From Achromobacter pulmonis (GTDB lineage Bacteria; Pseudomonadota; Gammaproteobacteria; Burkholderiales; Burkholderiaceae_B): a DNA stretch of 64,000 bases. The notes beneath the pieces are model-generated. The model was not told the origin of the DNA and ran no database searches. It saw only the letters and a program-made list of their open reading frames with translations. The position numbers and the translations under genes are program-made. How positions within the stretch are numbered: position 1 is the first letter of the stretch; each line of letters opens with the position of its first letter. This document shows, piece after piece, positions 1 to 8,878 of this stretch. The DNA lies in assembly GCF_902859765.1 (NCBI RefSeq), contig NZ_CADIJV010000012.1, forward strand, positions 62,001-126,000. Direction: 5' to 3'.

Positions 1-1042
1 CCTGGCTGGCGCGGGCCGCGGCCTGGCGGGCGCGCACCCGTTCGAACAGGTTCTTCGGATCGGCCAGGTCCGGCGCCACTTCGATGCGCGTACCAGCACC
101 ATGCTTGAGCGCGCTGTCGCGCAGCCAGCGCAGGGCCGAGAAATCCTCCAGCGCGAAGCCGACCGAGTCGAACACGGTCACATCGCGTGCGTCCTGGCGG
201 CCGGCGCGCTGGCCGGTCAGCACTTGCCACAGCTCGGTCACCGCGAAGTCGGCCGGCATCTGCTGCAGATCGCCTTCGATGCGTGTCTGCGGCTCGTATT
301 CGACGAACACGGGGCCGGCGCGCAGCACATCGGCATGCAACTCGGTCTTGCCGGGACAGTCGCCGCCGACGGCATTGATGTGCATGCCGGGCTCGACCAT
401 GTCGGCAGTGAGGATGGTGGCGTAGGTCTTGTCGGCCGTCACCGTGGTCACGATGTCCACGTCCCGGACGGCGGCGGCGGTGCTGTCGAAACGTCGCAGG
501 CGCAGGCCCGGCACATCGGCCAGGTTGCGCGCCAGCTTGTCGCTGGCGGCCGGATCGACATCATGCAGGTGCAGCGTGTCGATGCCGAGGATGTGATGGA
601 ACGCCAGCGCCTGGAATTCGCTCTGCGCGCCATTGCCGATCAGCGCCATGCTGCGCGCCCCCGGCCGGGCCAGGGCGCGCGCGGCCAGCGCCGAGGTGGC
701 GGCGGTGCGCAGCGCGGTGGTCAGGGTCATTTCACTGATCAGCAAAGGCTCGCCAGTGCTGACCTGCGCCAGGGCGCCAAAGGCCATCACGGTGCTCAGG
801 CCGGCCGCCGGATTGCCGGGATGGCCATTGACGTACTTGAAACTGTAGAGATCATGATCGGCGATGGGCATCAACTCGATCACGCCGCTGGCCGAATGGC
901 TGGCCACGCGCGCGCTTTTGTCGAACTCCGGCCAGCGCAGGAAGTCGGCCAGCAGGTAATCCAGCAGATCCTCGAACACCTTGCGCGGTCCCTGCGCGGC
1001 CACGATTTTCGCAACATCGGTGGTGGTGAGCAGTGTCGTCAT
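1..1042 (-). CDS. Ornithine cyclodeaminase family protein (C-terminus cut by window edge)
   Basis: The enzyme family converts L-ornithine to L-proline and ammonia with bound NAD+ and is cytoplasmic. About 347 codons are visible from an ATG at 1042. The N-terminal part carries the family signature region (SFKYVNGHPGNP, then GLSTVMAFG) and the ornithine-binding lysine of FKYVNGHP. The Rossmann loop reads ALIGNGAQSEFQA, close to the GxGxQ pattern of ornithine and lysine cyclodeaminases, and NAVGGDCPGKTEL follows as the conserved late motif. Ornithine cyclodeaminases are about 350 residues, so only a few codons are missing at the left edge. It lies 153 bp downstream of a LysR gene on the same strand. 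An alanine dehydrogenase, lysine cyclodeaminase or ketimine reductase of the same mu-crystallin fold is a less likely alternative, since the GNGAQSEFQ pattern fits true ornithine cyclodeaminases well. Confidence 0.88.
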   Translation of the reverse strand, partial: MTTLLTTTDVAKIVAAQGPRKVFEDLLDYLLADFLRWPEFDKSARVASHSASGVIELMPIADHDLYSFKYVNGHPGNPAAGLSTVMAFGALAQVSTGEPLLISEMTLTTALRTAATSALAARALARPGARSMALIGNGAQSEFQALAFHHILGIDTLHLHDVDPAASDKLARNLADVPGLRLRRFDSTAAAVRDVDIVTTVTADKTYATILTADMVEPGMHINAVGGDCPGKTELHADVLRAGPVFVEYEPQTRIEGDLQQMPADFAVTELWQVLTGQRAGRQDARDVTVFDSVGFALEDFSALRWLRDSALKHGAGTRIEVAPDLADPKNLFERVRARQAAARASQ

Positions 1043-1195
1043 TGTTTTCCCCTGATGGTCCTGATACGGAAATTCTGTCCGATGCCCAGGTCAATGCCTA
1101 GCGCCCACTTTCCACACGAAATGCGAGGAATCTGCCATTCTGGCAACGGCCGCTGCCACTTGTCGCAAACCGGCGCCATCGCCCTGGAGCGGCCC

Positions 1196-2143
1196 TCAGG
1201 CCGGGCGCGCGTCGGCGCGCAACTCCGATGGCAGGTGTTCGCGCATGGTCTCGATGAAGCGCCGCAGGCGCGCCGGCTGCAGCCGCGACGGCGCATAGAC
1301 CAGGTACACCGGCAGCGGCGCGGCGCGCCATTGCGGCGCCAACTGCACCAACTGGCCTGTGGCCAGTTCCTCGCGTAGCGCCCAGGCCGATGCGATGCCC
1401 ACGCCCAGGCCCAGCAAGGCTGCCTTGCGCAGCGCGTACAGGCCGTCGGTCGACAGGCGCGGCTGGATCTCGAAGCTCGCGACCTCGCCGGTATCCACGT
1501 GGGTCAGGCTGACCTGGTCGCGATAGAACGTGCGCAGCGCCAGCCAGGGCAGGCCGGCCAGTTCGGACGGATGCGCGGGAACCGGACCGCCGCCCAACAG
1601 CGACGGCGCCGCCATGACGCTGCGCGGCACCTCGCCCAGCTTGACCGCCACCACCGAGGGGTCCTCCACAGGACCGACCTTGATGGCGCAATCGATGTTC
1701 TCGGCAATGAAATCCGGCAACCGGTCATGCAGCAGCCATTCGACATGCATGCGCGGGTACTGGCGCAGGTACTGCGCCAGCGCGTCCATGAATTGATTCT
1801 GGCCGAACGCGTGCGGCGCCACCACGCGCAACGTACCCGCCAGCGCCTCGCCGGCCCCGCGCACATCGCTCTCGAACGACTGCCAGGAAGCCAGCAGTTC
1901 CTTGGCGCGCTCGTAGCAGCGCTGGCCGTCCTCGGTCAGGCCGATGGCGTGGGTCGAACGCTGCAGCAAGCGCACCGCCAGCGAACGTTCGAGCTGTTGC
2001 AGGCGGCGGCTGACCGTGGGCTGCGTGGCCCCCAATTGCGCCGCGGCGGCCGACAGGCTGCCGGCCTCCACGATGCGCACGAAGGTCTCGATCAACAACA
2101 TGCGGTCGGAGCCGGTCGGGGCGGCCAGGGCAGGGATGGTCAT
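1196..2143 (-). CDS. LysR-family transcriptional regulator
   Basis: This is a LysR-type DNA-binding regulator of 315 residues. The winged helix-turn-helix covers about residues 14-75 (ETFVRIVEAGSLSAAAAQLG, then QPTVSRRLQQLE), followed by a periplasmic-binding-protein-like effector domain. The ATG at 2143 adds about 14 residues before the usual LysR start, so the internal ATG at 2101 (MLLIETFVR) is equally possible. An inverted repeat overlaps the upstream start and would sit naturally upstream of the internal one. A divergent MFS exporter begins 112 bp away and an ornithine cyclodeaminase gene follows on the same strand, so either could be its target. The effector cannot be read from the sequence. 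Confidence 0.92.
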   Translation of the reverse strand: MTIPALAAPTGSDRMLLIETFVRIVEAGSLSAAAAQLGATQPTVSRRLQQLERSLAVRLLQRSTHAIGLTEDGQRCYERAKELLASWQSFESDVRGAGEALAGTLRVVAPHAFGQNQFMDALAQYLRQYPRMHVEWLLHDRLPDFIAENIDCAIKVGPVEDPSVVAVKLGEVPRSVMAAPSLLGGGPVPAHPSELAGLPWLALRTFYRDQVSLTHVDTGEVASFEIQPRLSTDGLYALRKAALLGLGVGIASAWALREELATGQLVQLAPQWRAAPLPVYLVYAPSRLQPARLRRFIETMREHLPSELRADARPA

Positions 2144-2156
2144 ACGTCTATCGTAT
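2142..2156. promoter_or_regulatory. ATACG-N5-CGTAT inverted repeat, LysR-box-like
   Basis: Perfect 5-bp arms (ATACG and CGTAT) are separated by 5 bp in the gap between the divergent LysR and MFS genes. The ATAC-N7-GTAT arrangement fits the T-N11-A pattern usual for LysR operators. It overlaps the upstream candidate start codon of the LysR gene. Operator function is inferred only. Confidence 0.4.
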
Positions 2157-2255
2157 AACGGATCTACCCGACGGACGGCTACTCAGGGCCCGCCCATGCG
2201 CGCAGAATCTGCGCCGTACCCACCTCGCGGTGCTTTTTCCGAACGGATTCCGACT

Positions 2256-3494
2256 ATGCCCTCCGATACCCGGGCGCACGACGCGCCCCCCACCCAAGAG
2301 CTCTCCGCCGGCCTGGTGCTGCTGCTGGCGATCGGCGCCGGCCTGGCGGTCGCGTCGCTGTACTACAACCAGCCCATGCTCGGCATCCTTGGCGCGGACC
2401 TGCGCGCCAGCCCCGCCGCGCTCGGCTGGATTCCCACGCTGACCCAGCTTGGTTATGCGTTCGGCATATTGACGCTGGCCCCGCTGGGCGACCGCTACGA
2501 CCGCAAGCGCATTGTCCTGATCAAGGCCGCGGCGCTCAGCGCAGCCCTGCTGCTGGCCGCCCTCGCGCCCGCGATCGGCGTGCTGCTGGCCGCCAGTTTC
2601 GCCATCGGCCTGTCCGCCACCCTGGCCCAGGACATCGTGCCGGCCGCCGCCACGCTGGCGCCCCCGGCGCACCGCGGCCGCATCGTCGGCACGGTGATGA
2701 CCGGCCTGCTGCTGGGCATCCTGCTGTCGCGCGTCATCAGCGGCGTGGTGGCCGAACAGCTCGGCTGGCGCACCATGTTCCTGGTCGCGGCGGTGTCCAT
2801 CCTGGCGCTGGGCGCGGCCCTGTGGCACGGCCTGCCAGCCTTCGCGCCAACCACCCGGCTGCCCTACCGCGAATTGCTGGCCTCGTTGCCGCGGCTGTGG
2901 CGCCAGCATGGCGAACTGCGCCGCGCCGCCACGGCACAAGGCCTGCTGTCGCTGGGTTTCAGCGCCTTCTGGTCGACGTTGGCGGTGATGCTGCACGAAG
3001 CGCCATTCCATCTCGGCGCCGCCGCCGCCGGCGCCTTTGGCCTGGCGGGCGCGGCGGGTGCGCTGGCCGCGCCACTGGCCGGACGCTATGCCGACCGGCG
3101 CGGCCCGCACGCCGTCAGCCGCCTGGGCGCCGCGCTCACGACCGTGTCGTTCGCCGCCATGGCGCTGCTGCCGCTGCTGTCCGCCCAATCCGGCCTGTGG
3201 CTGATCGCGGCCAGCGCCATCGGCTTCGACCTGGGCATTCAGGTGGCGCTGATCGCGCACCAGAGCATCGTCTACGGCATCGACCCGGCCGCCCGCAGCC
3301 GCCTCAACGCCGTGCTGATGGTCAGCGTCTTCATCGGTATGGCCGCGGGCGGAGCGCTGGGCAGCCTGGCGCTGGCGCACTGGGGCTGGATCGGCGTGAC
3401 ACTGGTGGCCACGGCGGCAGCCGGCGGGGCGTTGCTGTTGCGTCTCTGGCCGGCTGCGGGCGAACGCCGCGCCCGGGCGGGCTGCGCGGCCTGA
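2256..3494 (+). CDS. MFS transporter, drug/metabolite exporter type
   Basis: This is an inner-membrane major facilitator of 412 residues with about 12 hydrophobic segments. Residues 30-45 contain SLYYNQPMLGILG, and the loop 2-3 signature GDRYDRKR follows the second membrane segment. The second half repeats the motif as AGRYADRRGPHAV. The N-terminal YYNQPML motif is typical of a proteobacterial exporter subgroup often annotated as arabinose efflux or YnfM-like. The ATG at 2256 was chosen because it gives a short hydrophilic lead before the first membrane helix; an ATG at 2196 would add 20 residues. It is transcribed divergently from a LysR gene that probably controls it. The substrate is unknown. 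Confidence 0.9.
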   Translation: MPSDTRAHDAPPTQELSAGLVLLLAIGAGLAVASLYYNQPMLGILGADLRASPAALGWIPTLTQLGYAFGILTLAPLGDRYDRKRIVLIKAAALSAALLLAALAPAIGVLLAASFAIGLSATLAQDIVPAAATLAPPAHRGRIVGTVMTGLLLGILLSRVISGVVAEQLGWRTMFLVAAVSILALGAALWHGLPAFAPTTRLPYRELLASLPRLWRQHGELRRAATAQGLLSLGFSAFWSTLAVMLHEAPFHLGAAAAGAFGLAGAAGALAAPLAGRYADRRGPHAVSRLGAALTTVSFAAMALLPLLSAQSGLWLIAASAIGFDLGIQVALIAHQSIVYGIDPAARSRLNAVLMVSVFIGMAAGGALGSLALAHWGWIGVTLVATAAAGGALLLRLWPAAGERRARAGCAA

Positions 3495-3667
3495 CCGGCG
3501 GCGGCATGGCGGCGCCGGGCCGGGCCCGTCGGCCCGGGGGAATCCCCGGCCCCTGCGGCGGGCCGGGCCTCAAACGCCAATGTTCCCGGGCATAGGCCCC
3601 CCGGTGCGCCCGGCGGGAACGAGGGCCGGAACCCCCGGGAAAACATGGGTGGAAATCCCCCGGATCT

Positions 3668-3735
3668 GATTTATGCTTTCAATGAGCATAAATCAGCTCT
3701 TTTTTTTCCCCACAAAATGCTCAATATGAGCATTT
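3668..3735. promoter_or_regulatory. Two palindromic operators (ATGCT-N7-AGCAT) upstream of nadA
   Basis: The first site (3668-3694) has perfect 10-bp arms, GATTTATGCT and AGCATAAATC, around a 7-bp spacer. The second (3715-3735) has perfect 9-bp arms, AAATGCTCA and TGAGCATTT, around 3 bp. Both share ATGCT-N7-AGCAT, and their centres are 44 bp apart, about four helical turns, on the same DNA face. A run of eight T lies between them. They end 21 bp before the nadA start codon. This is a strong candidate for a repressor of NAD synthesis; NrtR- or NadQ-type regulators are known for nad genes in other proteobacteria, but the binding protein is not identified here. Confidence 0.75.
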
Positions 3736-3756
3736 AAAGCGCCCAAGGAGTCCATC

Positions 3757-4893
3757 ATGACCGCCGCCCCCCTGCGCACCGTCGCCTTCGACCTGCCCAC
3801 TGCCAGCCATCCCGGCGCCGTCGGCCAGGCTTGGGCCCGCGTGCCTGCGCCCCTGTCGACCGCCGGACGCGCCGAGGCGGCGCAACGCATCCGCGCGCTG
3901 CTGGCGCGCGAAAACGCAGTGCTGGTGGCGCATTACTACGTCGACGGCGACGTCCAGGAACTGGCCGAAGCCACTGGCGGCTGTGTCGGTGATTCGCTGG
4001 AGATGGCGCGCTTCGGCCGCGACCACCCGGCCGCGACCCTGGTGGTGGCCGGCGTGCGCTTCATGGGAGAGACCGCCAAGATCCTCAGCCCCGCCAAGCG
4101 CGTGCTGATGCCGGACCTCGACGCCAGTTGTTCGCTCGATCTGGGCTGCCCCGCCCCGGCCTTCGCCGACTGGTGCGATGCCCACCCGGATCGCACCGTG
4201 GTGGTCTACGCCAACACCAGCGCCGCCGTGAAAGCGCGTGCCGACTGGGTCGTGACCTCGTCGATCGCGCTCGATCTGGTCGCCGACCTGCATGCGCGCG
4301 GCGAAAAGATCCTCTGGGCCCCCGACCGCCATCTGGGCCGCTATGTGCAGGCCCAGACCGGCGCCGACATGCTGCTGTGGCAGGGCGCCTGCCTGGTGCA
4401 CGACGAGTTCAAGGGTACCGAGCTGGAACTGATGCGGGCCGCCTATCCCGACGCGCGCGTGCTGGCCCACCCCGAGTCGCCATCGTCCGTCCTGGCGCAG
4501 GCCGACGTGGTCGGCTCCACCACCCAGCTGATCGAAGCCGCCCGCCGCCTGGACGCGCCGCGCCTGATCGTCGCCACTGACCAGGGCATCCTGCACAAGA
4601 TGCGCCAGCGGGCGCCCGGCAAGACGTTCCTGGCGGCCCCCACCGCCGGCGACAGCGCCACCTGCAAAAGCTGCGCCCACTGTCCCTGGATGGCGATGAA
4701 CGGATTGGCCGGCCTGGCTCACACGCTCGAACACGGCGCCAACGAAATCCTGCTGGACCCGGCCTTGGCGCGGCGCGCCAAGGCGCCGATCGACCGCATG
4801 CTGGACTTCGCCGACACGCGCAAGCGTCCGGTACGCGCCAGCGGCGACCTGGCGCGCGACGGCGCGCTGTTCCAGCGGGTCGGGCCGGCCTGA
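3757..4893 (+). CDS. nadA: Quinolinate synthase NadA
   Basis: NadA condenses iminoaspartate with dihydroxyacetone phosphate to quinolinate, the second step of de novo NAD synthesis, using an oxygen-sensitive 4Fe-4S cluster. The 378-residue protein has the [13 protein letters not shown] motif near residue 55, [10 protein letters not shown], and [14 protein letters not shown]. Candidate cluster cysteines fall in CSLDLGCP (about 127), [11 protein letters not shown] (about 212) and CKSCAHCPW (about 303-308). The start is supported by AAGGAG six bases upstream of the ATG. The stop codon overlaps an ATG of the nadB frame (TGATG), so the two genes are co-transcribed. Regulation is probably through the twin palindromes immediately upstream. 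Confidence 0.97.
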   Translation: MTAAPLRTVAFDLPTASHPGAVGQAWARVPAPLSTAGRAEAAQRIRALLARENAVLVAHYYVDGDVQELAEATGGCVGDSLEMARFGRDHPAATLVVAGVRFMGETAKILSPAKRVLMPDLDASCSLDLGCPAPAFADWCDAHPDRTVVVYANTSAAVKARADWVVTSSIALDLVADLHARGEKILWAPDRHLGRYVQAQTGADMLLWQGACLVHDEFKGTELELMRAAYPDARVLAHPESPSSVLAQADVVGSTTQLIEAARRLDAPRLIVATDQGILHKMRQRAPGKTFLAAPTAGDSATCKSCAHCPWMAMNGLAGLAHTLEHGANEILLDPALARRAKAPIDRMLDFADTRKRPVRASGDLARDGALFQRVGPA

Positions 4894-4916
4894 TGCCGCA
4901 CCCCGGAGCCTCCGCC

Positions 4917-6482
4917 ATGGCATTCGACGTCATCATCATCGGCAGCGGCTTGGCCGGCCTGGCCGCTGCGCTGGAATTGGCGCCGCACCGGCGCGTGGCC
5001 CTGGTCAGCAAGGGCGCGCTGCGCTCCGGCGCCAGCCAGCATGCGCAGGGCGGTATCGCCGCGCCACTGGGTCCGGGCGACAGCGTGGCCGCGCACCTGC
5101 GCGATACCCTGGAGGCCGGCGCCGGCCTGTGCGACGCGAACGCCGCGCGCGCCATCATCGACCAGGCCTGCGCGGCCATCGGCTGGCTGCAGGCCCAGGG
5201 AGTGGCCTTCTCGACCGAGGGTGCGCACCTGCACCTGACGCGCGAAGGCGGCCATGGCCAACGCCGCATCGCCCATGCCGCCGATGCCACCGGCCGCGCC
5301 ATCATCGCCGCGCTCGTGGCGCGGGTCGAGCAGCAGCCCGCGATCACCGTACTGGCGCGGCACTGCGCCATCGACCTGCTGCTGTCCGGCGCGCCCGGCA
5401 GCCGCTGCCACGGCGTGCGCCTGCTGGATCTGGACCGAGGCCTGCGCCGCGATATCGCCGCCGCGCAAGTCGTGATCGCCACCGGCGGCGCCGGCCAGGT
5501 CTACGCCAGCACCACCGCGCCGCCCAGCGCCACCGGCGACGGCATTGCCATCGCCGCGCGCGCCGGCGCCCGGGTCGCCAACCTGGCGTTCACGCAATTC
5601 CACCCCACCGGCCTGCACCACCCGCGCGCCGACGGCTTCCTGATCTCGGAGGCCGTGCGCGGCGAAGGCGGAAGACTGTGCCTGCCCGACGGCAGCCGCT
5701 TCATGCCCGCCCACGATCCGCGCGCGGAGCTGGCGCCGCGCGACATCGTGGCGCGCGCCATCCATGCCGAGATGCAGCGCCACGCGCTCGATTGTGTCCA
5801 TCTGGACATCCGCCACCAGCCCCGCGATTTCCTGCTGGCGCACTTTCCTCTGATCCACGGGCGCTGCCTGGCCCTGGGCCTGGACATCGCGACCACGCTC
5901 ATCCCCGTGGCGCCGACCGCCCACTACACCTGTGGCGGCATCGCCACCGACATCGACGGCCGCAGCAGCGTGCCCGGCCTGTATGCCGCGGGCGAAGCCG
6001 CCTGCACCGGCCTGCACGGCGCCAACCGGCTGGCCAGCAATTCGCTACTGGAATGTGTCGTCACCGGGCGCGCCGCGGCGCGCGATATCCTGGCCAGCCC
6101 CCTCGCCACGCCATCCGGCGCCGCCATGGCGACCGCCGTGGCGCCGGCCCATGCCGCGCCGGCCGACGCCGCGGCCATGGCCGCTTGCGTGGCGCGGCAG
6201 CGTCAGGCGCTGCGGGCCTCGATGAGCCGCGATGCGGGTATCGTGCGCAGTGATGCCTCGTTGCGGCGCGCCGCCGACCACATCCGCGCATTGCGGCGCG
6301 CGCTTGAAGCGCACGACCCTGCTGACGACGGCCTGGCGCTGCTGGAACTGCGCAATCTGGCCCTGGTCGCCGACCTGATCGTGGGCGACGCCCAGGCACG
6401 CCGTGAGAGCCGTGGCGCGCATTTCAACCAGGACTGGCCGGACCGCGCGGAAGCGGCCACTGGCCAGGCCGCGCCCCCTTGA
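4917..6482 (+). CDS. nadB: L-aspartate oxidase NadB
   Basis: NadB is the FAD enzyme that oxidises L-aspartate to iminoaspartate, which NadA uses at once. The 521-residue protein opens with the dinucleotide-binding fold VIIIGSGLAGLAAALEL, followed by SGASQHAQGGIA and the succinate-dehydrogenase-like active-site region HFPLIHGRCLALGLD, with PTAHYTCGGI and GLHGANRLASNSLLE towards the end. I prefer the ATG at 4917 because it places the FAD fold at the N-terminus as in other NadB proteins. An ATG at 4893 overlapping the nadA stop would add eight residues. nadC, which often completes this operon, does not follow; the next DNA is a wrecked gene on the other strand. Confidence 0.96.
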   Translation: MAFDVIIIGSGLAGLAAALELAPHRRVALVSKGALRSGASQHAQGGIAAPLGPGDSVAAHLRDTLEAGAGLCDANAARAIIDQACAAIGWLQAQGVAFSTEGAHLHLTREGGHGQRRIAHAADATGRAIIAALVARVEQQPAITVLARHCAIDLLLSGAPGSRCHGVRLLDLDRGLRRDIAAAQVVIATGGAGQVYASTTAPPSATGDGIAIAARAGARVANLAFTQFHPTGLHHPRADGFLISEAVRGEGGRLCLPDGSRFMPAHDPRAELAPRDIVARAIHAEMQRHALDCVHLDIRHQPRDFLLAHFPLIHGRCLALGLDIATTLIPVAPTAHYTCGGIATDIDGRSSVPGLYAAGEAACTGLHGANRLASNSLLECVVTGRAAARDILASPLATPSGAAMATAVAPAHAAPADAAAMAACVARQRQALRASMSRDAGIVRSDASLRRAADHIRALRRALEAHDPADDGLALLELRNLALVADLIVGDAQARRESRGAHFNQDWPDRAEAATGQAAPP

Positions 6483-6524
6483 ACCGCCGACGGGCCCGGA
6501 CCGGACCGATCACGACGGCGGAAA

Positions 6525-6785
6525 CGAAGTCCGGACGCGGGGGTGCCGCGGGCCGTGCTCAGGGTAACTGCGATCCGACAGCGTATTGACGACCTGGTAC
6601 CCCACCGCCTGCACCAGCAAGCCGATCAGGCCGCCATTGCTGTTGCTGGACTGCACCCCCTGTTATGGCGTAGTAGCCCGACTCCGCCAACGGCATGGTC
6701 GCCTGCGCCAGCACTGCGGCGCCGGCGGCCACATCGCCAACTGCTCGACCAGCGCCAACACGGCGATACGCATGATCGGGTTCAT
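6525..6785 (-). pseudogene. Remnant of a DUF799 (GNA1162-like) lipoprotein gene
   Basis: No open frame spans this stretch, but three pieces in shifted minus-strand frames resemble a DUF799 lipoprotein. A signal-like start at 6785 reads MNPIMRIAVLALV. A shifted frame then reads AAVLAQATMPLAESGYYAI, matching the usual first conserved block. After a second shift come SNSNGGLIGLLVQAVGYQ and then VVNTLSDRSYP, matching the glycine-rich C-terminal block. About 80 residues of the family's middle part are missing between the last two pieces. Intact members normally sit in an operon with CsgG-like and DUF4810 partners; neither is present. It fills most of the gap between nadB and the DUF4261 gene and is presumably non-functional. 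Confidence 0.6.
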
Positions 6786-6863
6786 GTCAGGCTCCCGTCC
6801 CGGTGGCTTGCGGTTGGCTGGGGAGACGCGGGCGCGTCGACCGGGGCGCCGGCGGGTTCGGGG

Positions 6864-7775
6864 TCAGTCGCTGCGGTCGCCGGCCGGAGTGTTGACCTGC
6901 GAGGCGTCGATGATCTCCGTGACCAGCACCGCGTCCGGCCCGTGCAGGAAGTACTCGGTCTCCAGCGGCTCGCGCAGCCTCATGTAGCGGTCTTCACCGA
7001 TCTGCATGGTGTGTCCGGCGGCCAGCGCGGCGCCGCTCTCGCGCAGGTAGGCCATGATGTTGTTGAACATGTCCGAATACAGCTCGCCCTGGTGATGGCC
7101 CTCGGCCAGCGCGGCGAAATCCGGCAGCCCGAAGCGCCCGGCGCCGTAGGTGCGCATCCACACGCCCTGCACGCCTTCGACCTCGTATTTCACGAAGCCG
7201 CAGTACAGCATGTTCAAGGGCAGCGAACGCAGCAGTTCCAGGCTCTCGTCGCCCATCGAGTCGCGCGCGAACACGCCCGCGGGCAACGATGTGCGGGCGC
7301 CTTCGTTCAGCACCGCGACGGCCTGCGAATCCGTCAGCGCCCCGGCCACCGCCGCCAGCGCCACGTACTGCTCGAGCGGGTCCGTTTCGAAACCTGCGTA
7401 GTACAGCAGCACATGGCTGACATGGCCGCGCACCTGTTCCTTGACCTCGGCGGGATAGTGGGCCGGCGCCACGCACGCTTCCAGCGCGTCATGCGGGAAG
7501 GGCGCGTCAAACCCCACCAGGCGCACCACATGCTTGCCCCAGCCGGCCAGGGCCAGCAGTTCCGGCATGTCCGGCTCGATCTCGGCGCGCGCCTCGCGCA
7601 TCTCGGGGTGATAGGCGCGCAGCGCCGCCGCCAGCGCCTCGGCCCGCAGCGCCAAGGGCGCGGCAAACACCACCTGCAGGCTCGGGCCGTCCTTCATCGC
7701 GGGATTGGCCACCAGGGAAGCGGCGGCGGCCGCGGGCGATTCGGCGCGGCCGAAGAAGCGGGAAAAGATACTCAT
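6864..7775 (-). CDS. DUF4261 domain-containing protein
   Basis: This is a cytoplasmic protein of 303 residues without signal peptide or membrane segments. After a short lead (MSIFSRFFGRAES) and an alanine-rich linker, the body matches my recollection of the DUF4261 family, with a C-terminal part that includes LNMLYCGFVKYEVEG, GVWMRTYGAGRFGLPDFA and HTMQIGEDRYMRLREP. The ATG at 7775 gives the compact start; an upstream in-frame ATG would add 19 low-complexity residues. The family has no established biochemical role that I can name. It stands alone on the minus strand between the DUF799 remnant and a methyltransferase-like gene. Confidence 0.75.
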   Translation of the reverse strand: MSIFSRFFGRAESPAAAAASLVANPAMKDGPSLQVVFAAPLALRAEALAAALRAYHPEMREARAEIEPDMPELLALAGWGKHVVRLVGFDAPFPHDALEACVAPAHYPAEVKEQVRGHVSHVLLYYAGFETDPLEQYVALAAVAGALTDSQAVAVLNEGARTSLPAGVFARDSMGDESLELLRSLPLNMLYCGFVKYEVEGVQGVWMRTYGAGRFGLPDFAALAEGHHQGELYSDMFNNIMAYLRESGAALAAGHTMQIGEDRYMRLREPLETEYFLHGPDAVLVTEIIDASQVNTPAGDRSD

Positions 7776-7907
7776 GTGCGGGGGTCCTGACGATGCGGGA
7801 AAAGCGGGGATGCTAGCAAGGCGGCGCCACATGCACGCGGCGCATGTGCAACAAAACCAGGCCGCGCGCTACCGGACGTTAGCTGCCCCCCTGGCTACCG
7901 CACCGCT

Positions 7908-8705
7908 TCACTTCAATTCCCGCGTCGCGCCGATGACGCGCAAGGTCGGCATCAACTGACGCCAGGCGTCCTTGGGAATGACCGCCGGCCGCTTCAAGTC
8001 CGCCACGGCCGGATCGTCCAGCAAGTCCCCCTTGCAGGCAAACACGATGCTGTTGGTCATATCGTCGTCCACCACCTCGAACATGGCGCCGCCGAACGCA
8101 GCCCGTACCCGCTCGAGATAGACATGGTGCAGCGGATGGTTCACATGAAAATTGATCACCAGGATGCCGTCGTCGCGCAGCGCGCGATGGCAGTCCGCGT
8201 AGAAATCCGCGGAACACAGCCCGGGCGGAATGCCGGCGTCGTCGAAGCCGTCCAGCAGCAGCACGTCAGCGGCTTCGCACAGCCCGCGCAGATGCTCGGC
8301 CGCATCGGCCTGGACCACCTTGAAGCGCTCGCCATCGGGCGGCACCATGAACGTGTCGCGCAAGGCGATGACCCCCGGGTCGACCTCGACCACCTCGATA
8401 CGCGACTGCGCCAGGTAACGGTGGCAGAACTTGGCCAGCGAGCCGCCGCCCAGACCCACCATCAGGATGTCCGCGGGCGCCGGCGCGAACAGCACGAACC
8501 CCATCATCATGCGCGTGTATTCCAGGTCCAGCGCGTCCGGGCTGAGGGTGGACATGCGGCTCTGGATGACCTTATCGGAAAAGTGCAGCGTGCGCGTCGT
8601 GCCGGATGCCTGCACATAGGGCTGGGCCGGGCTGGCGCCGCGGCTGGCGGCATCCGGCGCCTGGGGCAGGGTGGACAGGGACGGAGAGGAATCTGGGGCG
8701 GACAT
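7908..8705 (-). CDS. Spermidine-synthase-like protein (Rossmann aminopropyl/methyltransferase fold)
   Basis: This 265-residue cytoplasmic protein has the spermidine synthase fold. The nucleotide loop reads MVGLGGGSLAKFCHRYL, the acidic end of strand 2 is VEVDPGVIALRD, and the active-site strand is DVLLLDGFDDAGIPPGLCS followed by FYADCHRALRDDGILVINFH. Spermidine synthases end strand 4 with DS/TDP; here it is DGFD, so the polyamine reaction is not assured. No speD is adjacent. Many such orphan speE-like genes in proteobacteria have no proven reaction. The ATG at 8705 was chosen because upstream codons are low complexity. It is divergent from the coiled-coil protein gene, separated by 173 bp. 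Confidence 0.75.
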   Translation of the reverse strand: MSAPDSSPSLSTLPQAPDAASRGASPAQPYVQASGTTRTLHFSDKVIQSRMSTLSPDALDLEYTRMMMGFVLFAPAPADILMVGLGGGSLAKFCHRYLAQSRIEVVEVDPGVIALRDTFMVPPDGERFKVVQADAAEHLRGLCEAADVLLLDGFDDAGIPPGLCSADFYADCHRALRDDGILVINFHVNHPLHHVYLERVRAAFGGAMFEVVDDDMTNSIVFACKGDLLDDPAVADLKRPAVIPKDAWRQLMPTLRVIGATRELK

Positions 8706-8878
8706 GGGGCAGAAGATACCACCGCCACGGGTCATAGCACTTTCTCGGACAGATCCCAAGCAACCCCGGTTAAAGAACGGGCGCCGGCCTGCCGTACATC
8801 CCGTATCACCGCAGCATCGCGGGTGCGGGCCGCGCCGGCCCGCCACGACGCCACGCGTCCCGCCACAACGGAATCCCC

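Noticed and set aside
3495-3660. Extended GC-rich stretch after the MFS gene as a possible gene
   Set aside because: The frames are proline/glycine/arginine runs caused by base composition; hairpins there lack a T run.
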